Shown piece by piece: positions 9,718 to 19,697 of a stretch of DNA of 64,000 bases (the stretch's first letter is position 1; each line of letters begins with the position of its first letter). The notes beneath the pieces were generated by a model. It was given only the letters and a program-made list of their open reading frames with translations, had not been told where the DNA came from and made no database searches. This stretch comes from Citrobacter sedlakii NBRC 105722. GTDB lineage: Bacteria; Pseudomonadota; Gammaproteobacteria; Enterobacterales; Enterobacteriaceae. The DNA lies in the NCBI RefSeq assembly GCF_000759835.1, contig NZ_BBNB01000006.1, positions 62,001-126,000 of the forward strand, given 5' to 3'. Both the position numbers and the translations under genes were made by a program.

Positions 9718-10392
9718 ATGATGCGCGTACTGGTTGTTGAGGATAATGCGTTGTTACGCCACCACCTGAAGGTGCAACTTCAGGATGCAGGACATCAGGT
9801 TGATGACGCCGAAGATGCCAAAGAGGCCGACTATTATCTTAACGAACACGTGCCAGATATCGCGATCGTCGATCTCGGACTACCCGATGAAGACGGGCTG
9901 TCGCTGATCCGTCGCTGGCGCGGGAATGACGTTTCCCTACCGGTTCTGGTGCTGACTGCGCGCGAAGGCTGGCAGGACAAAGTAGAAGTGCTGAGCGCGG
10001 GGGCGGATGACTATGTCACCAAACCGTTTCACATTGAGGAAGTGGTGGCACGCATGCAGGCGTTGATGCGGCGTAACAGCGGCCATGCCTCACAGATTAT
10101 CTCCATTCCCCCTTTCCAGGTCGATCTTTCTCGCCGTGAACTGTCGGTGAACGATGAAGTCATTAAGCTGACCGCCTTTGAATACACCATTATGGAAACG
10201 CTGATCCGTAATAACGGCAAAGTGGTCAGTAAAGATGCGCTGATGTTACAGCTCTATCCGGATGCTGAACTGCGTGAAAGTCATACCATTGACGTTTTGA
10301 TGGGCCGTCTGCGCAAGAAGATTCAGGCGCTGTATCCCCATGACGTGATTACCACCGTCCGTGGTCAGGGATATCTGTTCGAACTGCGCTAA
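9718..10392 (+). CDS. phoP: Response regulator PhoP
   Basis: 224 residues, OmpR/PhoB class. Receiver domain with Asp52 in IVDLGLPD and acidic pocket VEDN at residues 8-11; C-terminal winged helix ends [12 protein letters not shown]. It activates genes for magnesium uptake, lipid A modification and, in Salmonella, virulence. GGGAG precedes the ATG ATG pair; both starts are possible. The stop overlaps the phoQ start by one base (TAATG), so translation is coupled. Confidence 0.98.
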   Translation: MMRVLVVEDNALLRHHLKVQLQDAGHQVDDAEDAKEADYYLNEHVPDIAIVDLGLPDEDGLSLIRRWRGNDVSLPVLVLTAREGWQDKVEVLSAGADDYVTKPFHIEEVVARMQALMRRNSGHASQIISIPPFQVDLSRRELSVNDEVIKLTAFEYTIMETLIRNNGKVVSKDALMLQLYPDAELRESHTIDVLMGRLRKKIQALYPHDVITTVRGQGYLFELR

Positions 10393-11855
10393 TGAATAAA
10401 CTGCTGCGTCACCTTTTCCCGCTGTCTCTGCGGCTACGCTTTTTACTGGCGACTGCAGGGGTGGTGCTGGTGCTGTCTCTGGCCTATGGCGCAGTCGCGC
10501 TGGTGGGCTATAGCGTCAGCTTTGACAAAACGACCTTCCGCCTGCTGCGCGGCGAGAGCAATCTTTTCTACACGCTCGCCAGGTGGGAGGACAACAAGAT
10601 CCATGTCGAGATCCCGGAACATCTCGATATGCAAAGCCCCACGATCTCGTTGATTTATGATGAAAACGGCAAGCTGCTCTGGGCGCAGCGTAATGTGCCG
10701 TGGCTGGTAAAACTTATTCATCCCGACTGGCTGAAAACCAACGGTTTTCACGAAATCGAAGCCGATATTGACGCCACCAGCACGCTGGTAAACGAAGACC
10801 ACTCGGTGCAGGCGCAACTGAAAGAGGTACGGGAAGACGATGACGACGCGGAAATGACCCACTCGGTCGCGGTAAACGTCTACCCGGCGACGGCGCGTAT
10901 GCCGCAGTTGACGATTGTGGTGGTCGACACGATCCCCATTGAGCTTAAACGCTCTTATATGGTCTGGAGCTGGTTTATTTACGTGCTGGCAGCCAACCTG
11001 CTGCTGGTGATCCCGTTGCTGTGGGTGGCGGCCTGGTGGAGCCTGCGCCCTATCGAGGCGCTGGCGCGCGAGGTCCGGGAACTGGAGGAACACCATCGCG
11101 AACAGTTAAACCCGGAAACCACGCGCGAACTGACCAGTCTGGTGCGCAACCTTAATCGTCTGCTGAAAAGCGAACGCGAACGCTACGATAAGTACCGAAC
11201 CACGTTGACCGACCTGACCCATAGCCTGAAGACGCCGCTGGCCGTGCTGCAAAGTACGCTGCGTTCAATGCGCAGTGAAAAGCTGAGCGTTAGCGACGCC
11301 GAGCCGGTGATGCTTGAACAAATCAGCCGTATCTCTCAGCAGATTGGCTATTACCTGCATCGCGCCAGTATGCGCGGCGGTGGCGTACTGCTCAGCCGGG
11401 AACTGCATCCGGTGGCCCCTTTACTGGATAACCTGACCTCGGCGCTCAATAAGGTTTATCAGCGTAAAGGCGTCACTATCAGCCTCGATATTTCACCGGA
11501 AGTGAGTTTTGTCGGTGAACAGAACGACTTTGTCGAAGTGATGGGCAACGTGCTGGATAACGCCTGCAAATATTGCCTCGAATTTGTCGAAATTTCCGCC
11601 CGCCAGACCGACGACCATCTGCATATTGTGGTGGAAGATGACGGTCCCGGCATCCCGCAGAGCAAGCGCGATCTGGTGTTTGATCGCGGTCAGCGGGTGG
11701 ATACACTGCGCCCGGGCCAAGGCGTGGGACTGGCGGTCGCCCGTGAAATTACCGAGCAATACGACGGCAAGATTATCGCCAGCGACAGTCTGCTGGGCGG
11801 CGCCCGAATGGAGGTGATTTTTGGTCACCAGCAGCCGGGGCAAAAAGACGATTAA
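10392..11855 (+). CDS. phoQ: Sensor histidine kinase PhoQ
   Basis: 487 residues. Membrane segments at about 17-38 and 195-216 flank a periplasmic PAS-like sensor domain; the acidic divalent-cation/peptide patch EDDDDAE is at about residues 148-154. HAMP, then HisKA with LTHSLKTPL (phosphorylated His about 277), then N box NVLDNACKY and G boxes DDGPGIP and GQGVGLAVA. It phosphorylates PhoP when magnesium is low or when acid or cationic peptides are sensed, and dephosphorylates it otherwise. The gene follows phoP with a one-base overlap. Confidence 0.98.
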   Translation: MNKLLRHLFPLSLRLRFLLATAGVVLVLSLAYGAVALVGYSVSFDKTTFRLLRGESNLFYTLARWEDNKIHVEIPEHLDMQSPTISLIYDENGKLLWAQRNVPWLVKLIHPDWLKTNGFHEIEADIDATSTLVNEDHSVQAQLKEVREDDDDAEMTHSVAVNVYPATARMPQLTIVVVDTIPIELKRSYMVWSWFIYVLAANLLLVIPLLWVAAWWSLRPIEALAREVRELEEHHREQLNPETTRELTSLVRNLNRLLKSERERYDKYRTTLTDLTHSLKTPLAVLQSTLRSMRSEKLSVSDAEPVMLEQISRISQQIGYYLHRASMRGGGVLLSRELHPVAPLLDNLTSALNKVYQRKGVTISLDISPEVSFVGEQNDFVEVMGNVLDNACKYCLEFVEISARQTDDHLHIVVEDDGPGIPQSKRDLVFDRGQRVDTLRPGQGVGLAVAREITEQYDGKIIASDSLLGGARMEVIFGHQQPGQKDD

Positions 11856-11960
11856 CGCTGAAAATCACGGGACCTTCGCTAATAAATATGCGCTCACTAC
11901 ATTCATCCTGTTACGCATCCGTTATAATCGGTTGCAACGAACAGCCTGTGGATGCGCAAT

Positions 11961-13082
11961 ATGGAATACCAATTAACTCTCAACTGGCCCGACTTTCTTG
12001 AACGCCACTGGCAAAAACGCCCGGTGGTGTTGAAACGCGGCTTTAATAACTTCATCGATCCGCTCTCTCCTGACGAACTGGCGGGGCTGGCGATGGAAAG
12101 CGAAGTCGACAGCCGTCTGGTAAGCCATCAGGATGGCAAATGGCAGGTCAGCCACGGTCCGTTTGAAAGCTACGATCATCTCGGCGAGAACAACTGGTCG
12201 CTGCTGGTTCAGGCCGTTAACCACTGGCACGAGCCCACCGCCGCGCTCATGCGCCCTTTCCGCGCCCTGCCGGACTGGCGTATTGACGACCTGATGATCT
12301 CGTTCTCGGTACCCGGCGGCGGCGTGGGTCCGCATCTGGATCAGTACGATGTCTTTATCATTCAGGGGACTGGCCGCCGTCGCTGGCGCGTCGGTGAAAA
12401 GTTGCAAATGAAGCAGCATTGCCCGCATCCGGACCTTTTACAGGTCGATCCGTTTGAGGCGATCATTGATGAAGAACTGGAGCCGGGCGATATCCTGTAC
12501 ATCCCGCCGGGATTCCCGCACGAAGGCTATGCGCTGGAAAACGCAATGAACTATTCCGTCGGCTTCCGCGCACCGAATACCCGCGAACTGATCAGCGGGT
12601 TTGCCGACTATGTGCTGCAACGCGAACTGGGCAGCACGTATTACAGCGACCCGGACGTTCCCCCACGTGAGCACCCGGCTGACGTGCTACCGCAGGAAAT
12701 GGACAAACTGCGCACGATGATGCTCGATCTGATTAACCAACCAGAACACTTTAAGCAATGGTTTGGGGAATTTATCTCCCAGTCTCGCCACGAGCTGGAT
12801 ATCGCCCCGCCGGAGCCGCCGTATCAGCCCGACGAAATCTACGATGCCCTGAAGCAGGGCGACGTGCTGGTACGCCTGGGTGGTTTGCGCGTTCTGCGCG
12901 TGGACGGTGAGGTATACGCCAACGGCGAGAAGATCGACTCTCCGCATCGTCCGGCGCTGGAAGCGCTTGCCAGCCACATCGTGCTCACCGCCGAAAACTT
13001 TGGCGATGCGCTGGACGATCCGTCCTTCCTGGCGATGCTGGCCGCGCTGGTCAACAGCGGCTACTGGTTCTTCGAAGGGTAA
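11961..13082 (+). CDS. roxA: Ribosomal protein uL16 3-hydroxylase RoxA
   Basis: 373 residues from ATG 11961 (MEYQLTLNWPDF), matching E. coli YcfD/RoxA; an ATG three codons upstream (11952) cannot be excluded. JmjC-type 2-oxoglutarate/Fe(II) oxygenase: the iron triad is the HLDQYD motif (about His125 and Asp127) and a distal His in the FPHEGYALE region (about 187). It hydroxylates Arg81 of ribosomal protein uL16. It lies 105 bases after phoQ and converges on pepT. Confidence 0.95.
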   Translation: MEYQLTLNWPDFLERHWQKRPVVLKRGFNNFIDPLSPDELAGLAMESEVDSRLVSHQDGKWQVSHGPFESYDHLGENNWSLLVQAVNHWHEPTAALMRPFRALPDWRIDDLMISFSVPGGGVGPHLDQYDVFIIQGTGRRRWRVGEKLQMKQHCPHPDLLQVDPFEAIIDEELEPGDILYIPPGFPHEGYALENAMNYSVGFRAPNTRELISGFADYVLQRELGSTYYSDPDVPPREHPADVLPQEMDKLRTMMLDLINQPEHFKQWFGEFISQSRHELDIAPPEPPYQPDEIYDALKQGDVLVRLGGLRVLRVDGEVYANGEKIDSPHRPALEALASHIVLTAENFGDALDDPSFLAMLAALVNSGYWFFEG

Positions 13083-13085
13083 GTC

Positions 13086-13151
13086 GGCGCTTCGCTTATC
13101 CGGCCTGCAGGATCACCTCCCGTAGGCCGGATAATACGGCGCCATCCGGTC
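13086..13151. repeat. REP/BIME pair between roxA and pepT
   Basis: Two REP-like units in opposite orientation: GCGCTTCGCTTATCCGGCCTGC followed by GTAGGCCGGATAATACGGCGCCATCCGG. They lie between two convergent genes and directly abut the pepT stop codon, so the last pepT codons may have been reshaped by this element. Confidence 0.75.
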
Positions 13152-14387
13152 TCAACAAGACGACGGCTGCTTCGCCGTCAGCTCAGCGATACGCACAATC
13201 ACCTGTACCGCTTTTTCCATGCCTTCCAGCGTCACAAACTCATGCTTGCCATGATAGTTGTAGCCGCCGGTGAACAAGTTCGGGCACGGCAGTCCCATAA
13301 ACGACAGCTGCGCGCCGTCGGTGCCGCCGCGGATCGGCTTCATATCCGGTTCAATATCGCAGTCGCGCATGGCCTGCTGGGCGATGTCGAGGATATGCGG
13401 GTACTCAGCCACTTTCTCTCGCATATTGTAATAACTGTCCTCGATCACCAGTTCGATATAGCAGTCCGGGTGTAGCCCTTTGCCCACCTTTTTGGCGATC
13501 TCCATCATCTTGCGCTTCCGCGCTTCAAACTGTTTGCGGTCAAAGTCGCGAATGATGTAGTGCATATCGGCGCGATCGACGGTGCCTTTCATGCTCGCCA
13601 GGTGATAAAAGCCTTCGTAGCCGTCGGTGGTTTCCGGGCTTTCATCTGCGGGCACCTCGTTATGAATACGCGCCGCCAGCGACAGGGCGTTCACCATCAC
13701 CCCTTTCGCGGTGCCGGGATGAACGTTATTGCCGACAATCTTGATGTTCACGGACGCCGCGTTGAAGTTCTCAAACTCCAGTTCGCCGACGCCGCCACCG
13801 TCAACGGTGTAAGCCCACTTCGCGTTAAACGCCGCGACATCAAAGTGCTTCGCCCCCTTGCCCACTTCTTCATCCGGGGTAAAGGCCACCCGAATATCGC
13901 CATGGGGGATGTTTTTCTCTTTCAGTACCGCCAGCGCGGTCATGATTTCCGCCACGCCCGCTTTGTCGTCCGCGCCAAGCAGCGTTTTACCGTCTGTGGT
14001 GATCAGCGTTTGTCCCAGCAACTGATGCAGCACCGGGAACATGACCGGCGACAGCACCTCATCGCCAATGCCGAGCGCAATATCACCGCCGCGATAATTT
14101 TCAACAATTTGCGGATTCACGTTTTTGCCGCTGAAATCTGGTGAGGTATCCACATGTGAAATGAAACCGATAGCAGGGATATCGCCGGGGATATTCGCCG
14201 GCAGCGTCGCCATCAGCGTCCCTTTGTCGCTTAACGTCACATTGACCAGCCCCATCTCTTCGAGCTGTTGTTTGAGCAAATGTAATAGCTTCCACTGTCC
14301 CTCTGTACTGGGAACCTGTCTCACACCCGCTTTCGACTGGGTATCCAACGAAACGTAGTGTAGAAAACGCTCAAGTAGTTTATCCAT
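13152..14387 (-). CDS. pepT: Peptidase T (tripeptidase)
   Basis: 411 residues from ATG 14387 ([15 protein letters not shown]), with AGGA upstream; a frame extending to 14432 lacks support. M20 metallopeptidase: zinc ligands in SHVDTSPD (His78), GADDKAG (Asp140), PDEEVGKG (Glu174 region) and YNYHGKHEF near the C-terminus (His379). It removes the N-terminal residue of tripeptides in the cytosol. The C-terminus ends KQPSSC, a few residues longer than E. coli, next to a REP element. It is divergent from potA; anaerobic FNR control known in Salmonella was not evident as a clear site. Confidence 0.95.
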   Translation of the reverse strand: MDKLLERFLHYVSLDTQSKAGVRQVPSTEGQWKLLHLLKQQLEEMGLVNVTLSDKGTLMATLPANIPGDIPAIGFISHVDTSPDFSGKNVNPQIVENYRGGDIALGIGDEVLSPVMFPVLHQLLGQTLITTDGKTLLGADDKAGVAEIMTALAVLKEKNIPHGDIRVAFTPDEEVGKGAKHFDVAAFNAKWAYTVDGGGVGELEFENFNAASVNIKIVGNNVHPGTAKGVMVNALSLAARIHNEVPADESPETTDGYEGFYHLASMKGTVDRADMHYIIRDFDRKQFEARKRKMMEIAKKVGKGLHPDCYIELVIEDSYYNMREKVAEYPHILDIAQQAMRDCDIEPDMKPIRGGTDGAQLSFMGLPCPNLFTGGYNYHGKHEFVTLEGMEKAVQVIVRIAELTAKQPSSC

Positions 14388-14615
14388 GCAGTCATCCTCA
14401 CTATTTGTGACAACATTATCAGGAAGCCACAAAAGACAAATATTGCGTCAGGTCACTTTTATCCCCGCAAACGAGAATATTTCTCTTCAGACCCCTACTG
14501 ACTATAACAAGGATTGGCGATTACAGTGGTTTGCCGTAGAATGACCGCCCTCTTTAAGAGTCACCAAGGTGGTCAACCACAAACCCCGTATCGGTCAGCC
14601 ATCCGATACGTCTAC

Positions 14616-15752
14616 ATGGGACAGAGAAAAAAATTGAATAAACAACCGCGTTCGCTTTCACCGCTGGTTCTTTTATCAGGTATCAGCAAAAGCTTCGATG
14701 GCAAAGAGGTCATTTCCCAGTTGGATCTGACTATCAATAATGGCGAGTTCCTCACGCTGCTGGGTCCTTCAGGCTGCGGTAAAACAACCGTGCTTCGCCT
14801 GATAGCCGGTCTGGAAACCGTGGATTCCGGTCAGATTATGCTGGATAACCAGGACATCACCCACGTTCCGGCAGAAAACCGCTACGTAAACACCGTTTTC
14901 CAGAGCTATGCGTTATTCCCCCACATGACCGTTTTTGAAAATGTGGCCTTTGGGTTACGTATGCAAAAAACCCCGGCGGCGGAAATTGCCCCGCGCGTAA
15001 CTGAAGCGCTGCGGATGGTGCAACTGGAAGAGTTCGCACAGCGCAAACCGCATCAGCTTTCCGGCGGTCAGCAGCAGCGCGTGGCCATCGCCCGGGCAGT
15101 CGTCAATAAACCGCGTCTTTTGCTGCTGGATGAGTCCCTCTCGGCGCTGGACTATAAACTGCGAAAGCAGATGCAGAACGAACTGAAAGCCTTGCAGCGT
15201 AAGCTCGGCATCACGTTCGTCTTCGTCACCCACGACCAGGAAGAAGCGCTCACCATGTCCGACCGCATTGTGGTCATGCGCGACGGACGCATTGAGCAGG
15301 ACGGCACGCCGCGTGAAATTTACGAAGAGCCGAAAAACCTGTTCGTTGCCGGATTCATTGGCGAAATTAATATGTTCAATGCGACGGTCATTGAACGGTT
15401 AGACGAACAGCGGGTACGCGCGAACGTTGAAGGCCGCGAGTGCAATATCTACGTGAATTTTGCCGTTAAGCCAGGGCAACAACTGCACGTTCTCCTGCGC
15501 CCGGAAGATTTGCGCGTGGAAGAAATTAACGACGATTCGCCTGGCGAAGGGCTTATCGGCTACGTGCGCGAGCGCAACTACAAGGGGATGACCCTTGAGT
15601 CGGTTGTCGAACTGGAAAATGGTAAGATGGTGATGGTCAGTGAATTCTTCAATGAAGACGATCCCGACTTTGACCACTCGCTCGACCAGAAAATGGCCGT
15701 TAACTGGGTAGAAAGCTGGGAGGTCGTACTGGCTGATGAAGAACACAAGTAA
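14616..15752 (+). CDS. potA: Spermidine/putrescine ABC transporter ATPase PotA
   Basis: 378 residues from ATG 14616 ([11 protein letters not shown]), equal to E. coli; the frame is open upstream to 14514 but without support. Walker [10 protein letters not shown] (about 50-58), ABC signature LSGGQQQR (about 147-154), Walker B LLLLDES, H-loop VTHDQEEA, then a regulatory C-terminal TOBE domain. It energises PotBC with PotD. First gene of potABCD; its last 17 bases overlap potB. Confidence 0.96.
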   Translation: MGQRKKLNKQPRSLSPLVLLSGISKSFDGKEVISQLDLTINNGEFLTLLGPSGCGKTTVLRLIAGLETVDSGQIMLDNQDITHVPAENRYVNTVFQSYALFPHMTVFENVAFGLRMQKTPAAEIAPRVTEALRMVQLEEFAQRKPHQLSGGQQQRVAIARAVVNKPRLLLLDESLSALDYKLRKQMQNELKALQRKLGITFVFVTHDQEEALTMSDRIVVMRDGRIEQDGTPREIYEEPKNLFVAGFIGEINMFNATVIERLDEQRVRANVEGRECNIYVNFAVKPGQQLHVLLRPEDLRVEEINDDSPGEGLIGYVRERNYKGMTLESVVELENGKMVMVSEFFNEDDPDFDHSLDQKMAVNWVESWEVVLADEEHK

Positions 15753-16593
15753 ATTCCAGAATGTGGTGATTATCACTATCGTCGGTTGGCTTGTGTTGTT
15801 TGTCTTTCTGCCCAACCTGATGATCATTGGCACCAGCTTTTTGACCCGTGACGATGCAAATTTCGTCAAAATGGTCTTTACGTTGGACAACTACACGCGT
15901 CTGCTCGATCCGCTCTATTTCGACGTGCTGCTGCACTCGCTGAATATGGCGCTGATTGCCACCCTCGCCTGTCTGGCGCTGGGTTATCCGTTTGCCTGGT
16001 TTCTGGCGAAACTGCCGCAAAAAGTGCGTCCGCTGCTGCTGTTTCTGCTGATCGTCCCCTTCTGGACTAACTCGCTGATCCGCATTTACGGGCTGAAAAT
16101 TTTCCTTAGCACCAAAGGCTACCTTAACGAGTTTCTGCTGTGGCTGGGAGTCATCGACACGCCTATTCGCATTATGTTTACGCCGGGGGCGGTGATTATC
16201 GGTCTGGTCTATATCCTGCTGCCATTTATGGTTATGCCGCTTTATTCCAGCATCGAAAAGCTCGATAAACCGCTGCTGGAAGCGGCGAAAGATCTCGGCG
16301 CCAGCAAGCTGCAAACCTTTGTCCGCATTATCATTCCGCTGACCATGCCAGGCATTATCGCGGGCTGTCTGCTGGTGATGCTGCCGGCGATGGGTCTGTT
16401 TTACGTCTCCGATCTGATGGGCGGCGCGAAAAACCTGCTGATCGGTAACGTGATTAAGGTACAGTTCCTGAACATCCGCGACTGGCCGTTCGGCGCAGCG
16501 ACCAGCATTACGCTGACCATCGTGATGGGCCTGATGCTGCTGGTTTACTGGCGCGCGTCGCGACTGCTGAATAAGAAGGTGGAACTCGAATGA
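15736..16593 (+). CDS. potB: Spermidine/putrescine permease PotB
   Basis: 285 residues with about six membrane helices and the EAAxxLGAS cytoplasmic loop ([16 protein letters not shown], about 185-200) that contacts PotA. The start overlaps potA by 17 bases; a shorter start inside residue 13 was used in old annotations. It forms the inner-membrane channel with PotC. Confidence 0.95.
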   Translation: MKNTSKFQNVVIITIVGWLVLFVFLPNLMIIGTSFLTRDDANFVKMVFTLDNYTRLLDPLYFDVLLHSLNMALIATLACLALGYPFAWFLAKLPQKVRPLLLFLLIVPFWTNSLIRIYGLKIFLSTKGYLNEFLLWLGVIDTPIRIMFTPGAVIIGLVYILLPFMVMPLYSSIEKLDKPLLEAAKDLGASKLQTFVRIIIPLTMPGIIAGCLLVMLPAMGLFYVSDLMGGAKNLLIGNVIKVQFLNIRDWPFGAATSITLTIVMGLMLLVYWRASRLLNKKVELE

Positions 16594-17381
16594 TCGGTCG
16601 ACTGCTCCGCGGCGGTTTTATGACCGCTATCTACGCGTACCTGTATATTCCCATCATTATTTTGATTGTGAATTCCTTTAACAGCTCGCGATTCGGCATT
16701 AACTGGCAGGGATTTACCACAAAATGGTATGGCCTGTTGATGAATAATGACAGCCTGCTGCAGGCCGCTCAGCACTCGCTGACGATGGCGATCTTTTCGG
16801 CTACTTTCGCCACGCTGATCGGTTCGCTGACCGCGGTAGCGCTGTATCGTTACCGTTTTCGCGGGAAACCGTTCGTCAGCGGTATGCTGTTTGTGGTGAT
16901 GATGTCGCCGGATATCGTGATGGCGATTTCGCTGCTGGTCCTGTTTATGCTGCTTGGCATCCAGCTCGGCTTCTGGTCGCTGCTGTTCTCGCATATCACG
17001 TTCTGTCTGCCTTTCGTGGTGGTGACGGTCTACTCGCGTCTGAAAGGATTTGACGTGCGAATGCTGGAAGCGGCAAAAGATCTGGGCGCCAGCGAACTGA
17101 CTATTCTGCGTAAAATCATCCTGCCGCTGGCAATGCCGGCGGTGGCGGCAGGCTGGCTACTGAGCTTTACGCTGTCGATGGACGATGTGGTGGTCTCGTC
17201 GTTCGTCACCGGACCGGGTTATGAAATTCTGCCATTGAAAATATACTCCATGGTGAAAGTCGGCGTCTCACCGGAGGTGAATGCGCTGGCGACAATCCTG
17301 TTGGTGCTGTCGCTGGTGATGGTGATTGCCAGCCAGCTGATCGCTCGCGATAAAACGAAGAGCCTGTCTCGTCAGGCGTAA
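16590..17381 (+). CDS. potC: Spermidine/putrescine permease PotC
   Basis: 263 residues, six membrane helices, EAA loop [16 protein letters not shown]. The start overlaps the potB stop (ATGA), implying coupled translation. Partner of PotB. Confidence 0.95.
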   Translation: MIGRLLRGGFMTAIYAYLYIPIIILIVNSFNSSRFGINWQGFTTKWYGLLMNNDSLLQAAQHSLTMAIFSATFATLIGSLTAVALYRYRFRGKPFVSGMLFVVMMSPDIVMAISLLVLFMLLGIQLGFWSLLFSHITFCLPFVVVTVYSRLKGFDVRMLEAAKDLGASELTILRKIILPLAMPAVAAGWLLSFTLSMDDVVVSSFVTGPGYEILPLKIYSMVKVGVSPEVNALATILLVLSLVMVIASQLIARDKTKSLSRQA

Positions 17382-17432
17382 GTGTTGTTCAATCCGCCTG
17401 GAGAGTCAGGCGTTAATCTCAGGGGACGTTAA

Positions 17433-18479
17433 ATGAAAAAATGGTCACGCCACCTGCTCGCGGCAGGCGCTCTCGCTATCGGTATGAGCGCCGCGCACGC
17501 GGACGACAGTAAAACGCTCTATTTCTACAACTGGACCGAGTATGTTCCGCCAGGTCTGCTGGAACAGTTCACCAAAGAGACCGGCATTAAGGTTATCTAT
17601 TCGACCTATGAGTCGAATGAAACCATGTACGCCAAGCTCAAAACCTATAAAGAAGGCGCGTACGATCTGGTGGTTCCGTCCACCTATTACGTGGATAAAA
17701 TGCGCAAAGAAGGCATGATCCAGAAGATCGACAAGTCGACGTTGACCAACTTCAGCAACCTTGACCCTGACATGCTGAACAAGCCATTTGACCCAAACAA
17801 CGACTACTCCATTCCGTATATCTGGGGGGCGACGGCCATTGGCGTCAACAGCGACAGCATTGACCCGAAAACCGTCATCAGCTGGGCCGATTTGTGGAAA
17901 CCGGAATACAAAGGCAGCCTTCTGTTGACCGACGATGCGCGAGAAGTGTTCCAGATGGCGCTGCGCAAACTGGGTTATTCCGGCAACACCACCGATCCGA
18001 AAGAGATTGAAGCGGCGTACAACGAGCTGAAAAAACTGATGCCAAACGTGGCGGCTTTTAATTCCGACAACCCGGCAAATCCGTACATGGAGGGTGAAGT
18101 CAACCTCGGGATGGTATGGAACGGATCTGCGTTCGTGGCGCGCCAGGCGGGTACGCCGCTGGAAGTCGTCTGGCCGAAAGAAGGCGGTATTTTCTGGATG
18201 GACAGCCTCGCCATTCCGGCAAACGCGAAAAATAAAGAAGGCGCGCTTAAGCTGATCAATTTCCTGCTGCGCCCGGATGTGGCGAAAGAAGTGGCGGAAA
18301 CCATCGGTTACCCGACGCCAAACCTGGCGGCGCGTAAGCTACTCAGCCCGGAAGTCGCCAATGACAAATCGCTCTACCCGGATGCGGAAACCGTCAGCAA
18401 AGGGGAATGGCAGAACGACGTAGGCGCGGCCAGCGCAATCTACGAAGAGTATTATCAGAAGCTGAAAGCAGGACGCTGA
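17433..18479 (+). CDS. potD: Periplasmic spermidine/putrescine-binding protein PotD
   Basis: 348 residues. Signal peptide MKKWSRHLLAAGALAIGMS... cleaved after SAAHA (about residue 23); mature protein begins DDSKTLYFYNWTEYVPP, a polyamine-binding strand. It delivers spermidine (preferred) and putrescine to PotBC. It lies 51 bases after potC with AGGGGA upstream of the ATG, so may be translated independently. Last gene of the operon. Confidence 0.96.
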   Translation: MKKWSRHLLAAGALAIGMSAAHADDSKTLYFYNWTEYVPPGLLEQFTKETGIKVIYSTYESNETMYAKLKTYKEGAYDLVVPSTYYVDKMRKEGMIQKIDKSTLTNFSNLDPDMLNKPFDPNNDYSIPYIWGATAIGVNSDSIDPKTVISWADLWKPEYKGSLLLTDDAREVFQMALRKLGYSGNTTDPKEIEAAYNELKKLMPNVAAFNSDNPANPYMEGEVNLGMVWNGSAFVARQAGTPLEVVWPKEGGIFWMDSLAIPANAKNKEGALKLINFLLRPDVAKEVAETIGYPTPNLAARKLLSPEVANDKSLYPDAETVSKGEWQNDVGAASAIYEEYYQKLKAGR

Positions 18480-18491
18480 TCCTGCCCTGCG

Positions 18492-18518
18492 CCGGGCGGC
18501 GACCTCCCCTGCCCGGCC
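18492..18518. terminator. Hairpin between convergent potD and the LuxR-type gene
   Basis: Arms GCCGGGC/GCCCGGC with a 13-base loop; no clear T-run. It probably ends potD and/or the fimbrial operon transcript. Confidence 0.45.
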
Positions 18519-18521
18519 AGA

Positions 18522-19151
18522 TCATCGTCCTCCCTCCTCCCCGCCCCGGTGCGGATATTTTTCCTCCTTCGCCACCAGAAACTGCATCAGTTCACAGTCC
18601 GACCTGAGCCTGAATTTATGCATGAGCGCATGGCGATGGGCCAGTACGGTTTTCTGACCAATGTTCATCTGCGCGCCGATCTGCCGGGACGTCAGGCCGG
18701 AGAGCAACAGGCGTATCAGATGCTGCTGCTTATCGGAAACGCGCTTATGGGAACAGCTGACGCAGGAGCGTTTAACGTCCTCATCTTTATCTTGCCGGGT
18801 TAACGGCCAGTGATGTGCTATCGTATTGCGCAGATGGTCAACCGTGGCGTTATGGGCCATCAACACAATTTGGCGCAGGCAATCCGGCAGTTCGCCGCGA
18901 GCGGGAACGTGACGCTGTTCGACAATGCCAATCATCAACCCGGCCTTACAATGTAATAATTCCGGATGGCACAGATAGGCCTCTCCCGGACGCAGAACAG
19001 CAACGAGAATATCCGCCGTCCTGATTTTATCTGGATGATAATCAGCAAAAATGACCGTCTGCTGTTCGTCTTCCTGCTGGAATATTTCCGCCAGCAGCGC
19101 GGTCAGCCCAAATTTATAAAAGCTATCATCACAGCGGATAATGATATTCAT
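18522..19151 (-). CDS. LuxR-type regulator at the end of the fimbrial operon
   Basis: 209 residues. The C-terminal helix-turn-helix (about 139-195: LIRLLLSGLTSRQIGAQMNI...KTVLAHRHALM) is LuxR/FixJ class. The N-terminus (MNIIIRCDDSFYKFGLTALL) resembles a receiver domain but the usual phosphoacceptor Asp cannot be recognised (strand 3 reads ADILVAVLRP), so activity by phosphorylation is unlikely. It starts 18 bases after the minor fimbrial subunit stop and is in the same operon. Organisation recalls Salmonella fimW/fimZ and suggests feedback control of the fimbriae; orthology is not claimed. Confidence 0.75.
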   Translation of the reverse strand: MNIIIRCDDSFYKFGLTALLAEIFQQEDEQQTVIFADYHPDKIRTADILVAVLRPGEAYLCHPELLHCKAGLMIGIVEQRHVPARGELPDCLRQIVLMAHNATVDHLRNTIAHHWPLTRQDKDEDVKRSCVSCSHKRVSDKQQHLIRLLLSGLTSRQIGAQMNIGQKTVLAHRHALMHKFRLRSDCELMQFLVAKEEKYPHRGGEEGGR

Positions 19152-19169
19152 AAAGCGCCTGTCAACGTT

Positions 19170-19691
19170 TTACTGATAGGTCATTGAAACGGTTACGACA
19201 GCATTAACGGTGCCCGGCATGACATGTCCTTGCTGGCTCACGATGCGGGCGCGCAGTTGCCATGTATAACGCTGACTTTCCACCTGCCCGCTAAGTGATT
19301 TTCCATCCCCAAGCGGCTGTCCATCGCGACTCTGAAGCTGTACCGCCACCGGCGTCGCCGTTCCGACGTTTTGATATCGGTCCTGCGGTTGGTTTTGATC
19401 CGGACTGCCATTAAACATGACGGTTACCTGAGTAGTGCCAGCGGGACAGTTTTCCACACTCAAATCGAACGCCACCCATGGCGTGGTTGAGCCCGGGGTG
19501 TACATCGACGACGCGGTAACCGACTGATCGGCGGTAAGGTCGACCGTTTTCGTTACGCTGTCGCTGCTGATCTGACACGGCGCCGCTTTTACGTTGCCGG
19601 TGACGTACAGCGCCACCGGATCGCCAATGCTCCACGCCGGCGCAGAAAATAACATCGCTATTGCCAGTCCTTGTTTACCGGGCATTTTCAT
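19170..19691 (-). CDS. Minor fimbrial subunit (FimF/FimG-like pilin)
   Basis: About 173 residues with signal peptide ending near FSAPAWS. A pilin-type Cys pair (APCQIS and ENCPAG) and a C-terminal beta strand ending VVTVSMTYQ, the donor groove motif with penultimate aromatic residue. Starts possible at ATG 19691 or ATG 19685; the site AGGTG at 19693-19697 is better spaced for 19685. The adhesin stop is 6 bases upstream. It is likely an adaptor in the fimbrial tip. Confidence 0.8.
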   Translation of the reverse strand: MKMPGKQGLAIAMLFSAPAWSIGDPVALYVTGNVKAAPCQISSDSVTKTVDLTADQSVTASSMYTPGSTTPWVAFDLSVENCPAGTTQVTVMFNGSPDQNQPQDRYQNVGTATPVAVQLQSRDGQPLGDGKSLSGQVESQRYTWQLRARIVSQQGHVMPGTVNAVVTVSMTYQ

Positions 19692-19697
19692 CACCTG

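Noticed and set aside
15700-16314. Open frame of 204 codons opposite potA/potB
   Set aside because: Very rich in Gln, Arg and His as expected from the complement of membrane-helix codons; potB is unmistakable on the other strand.
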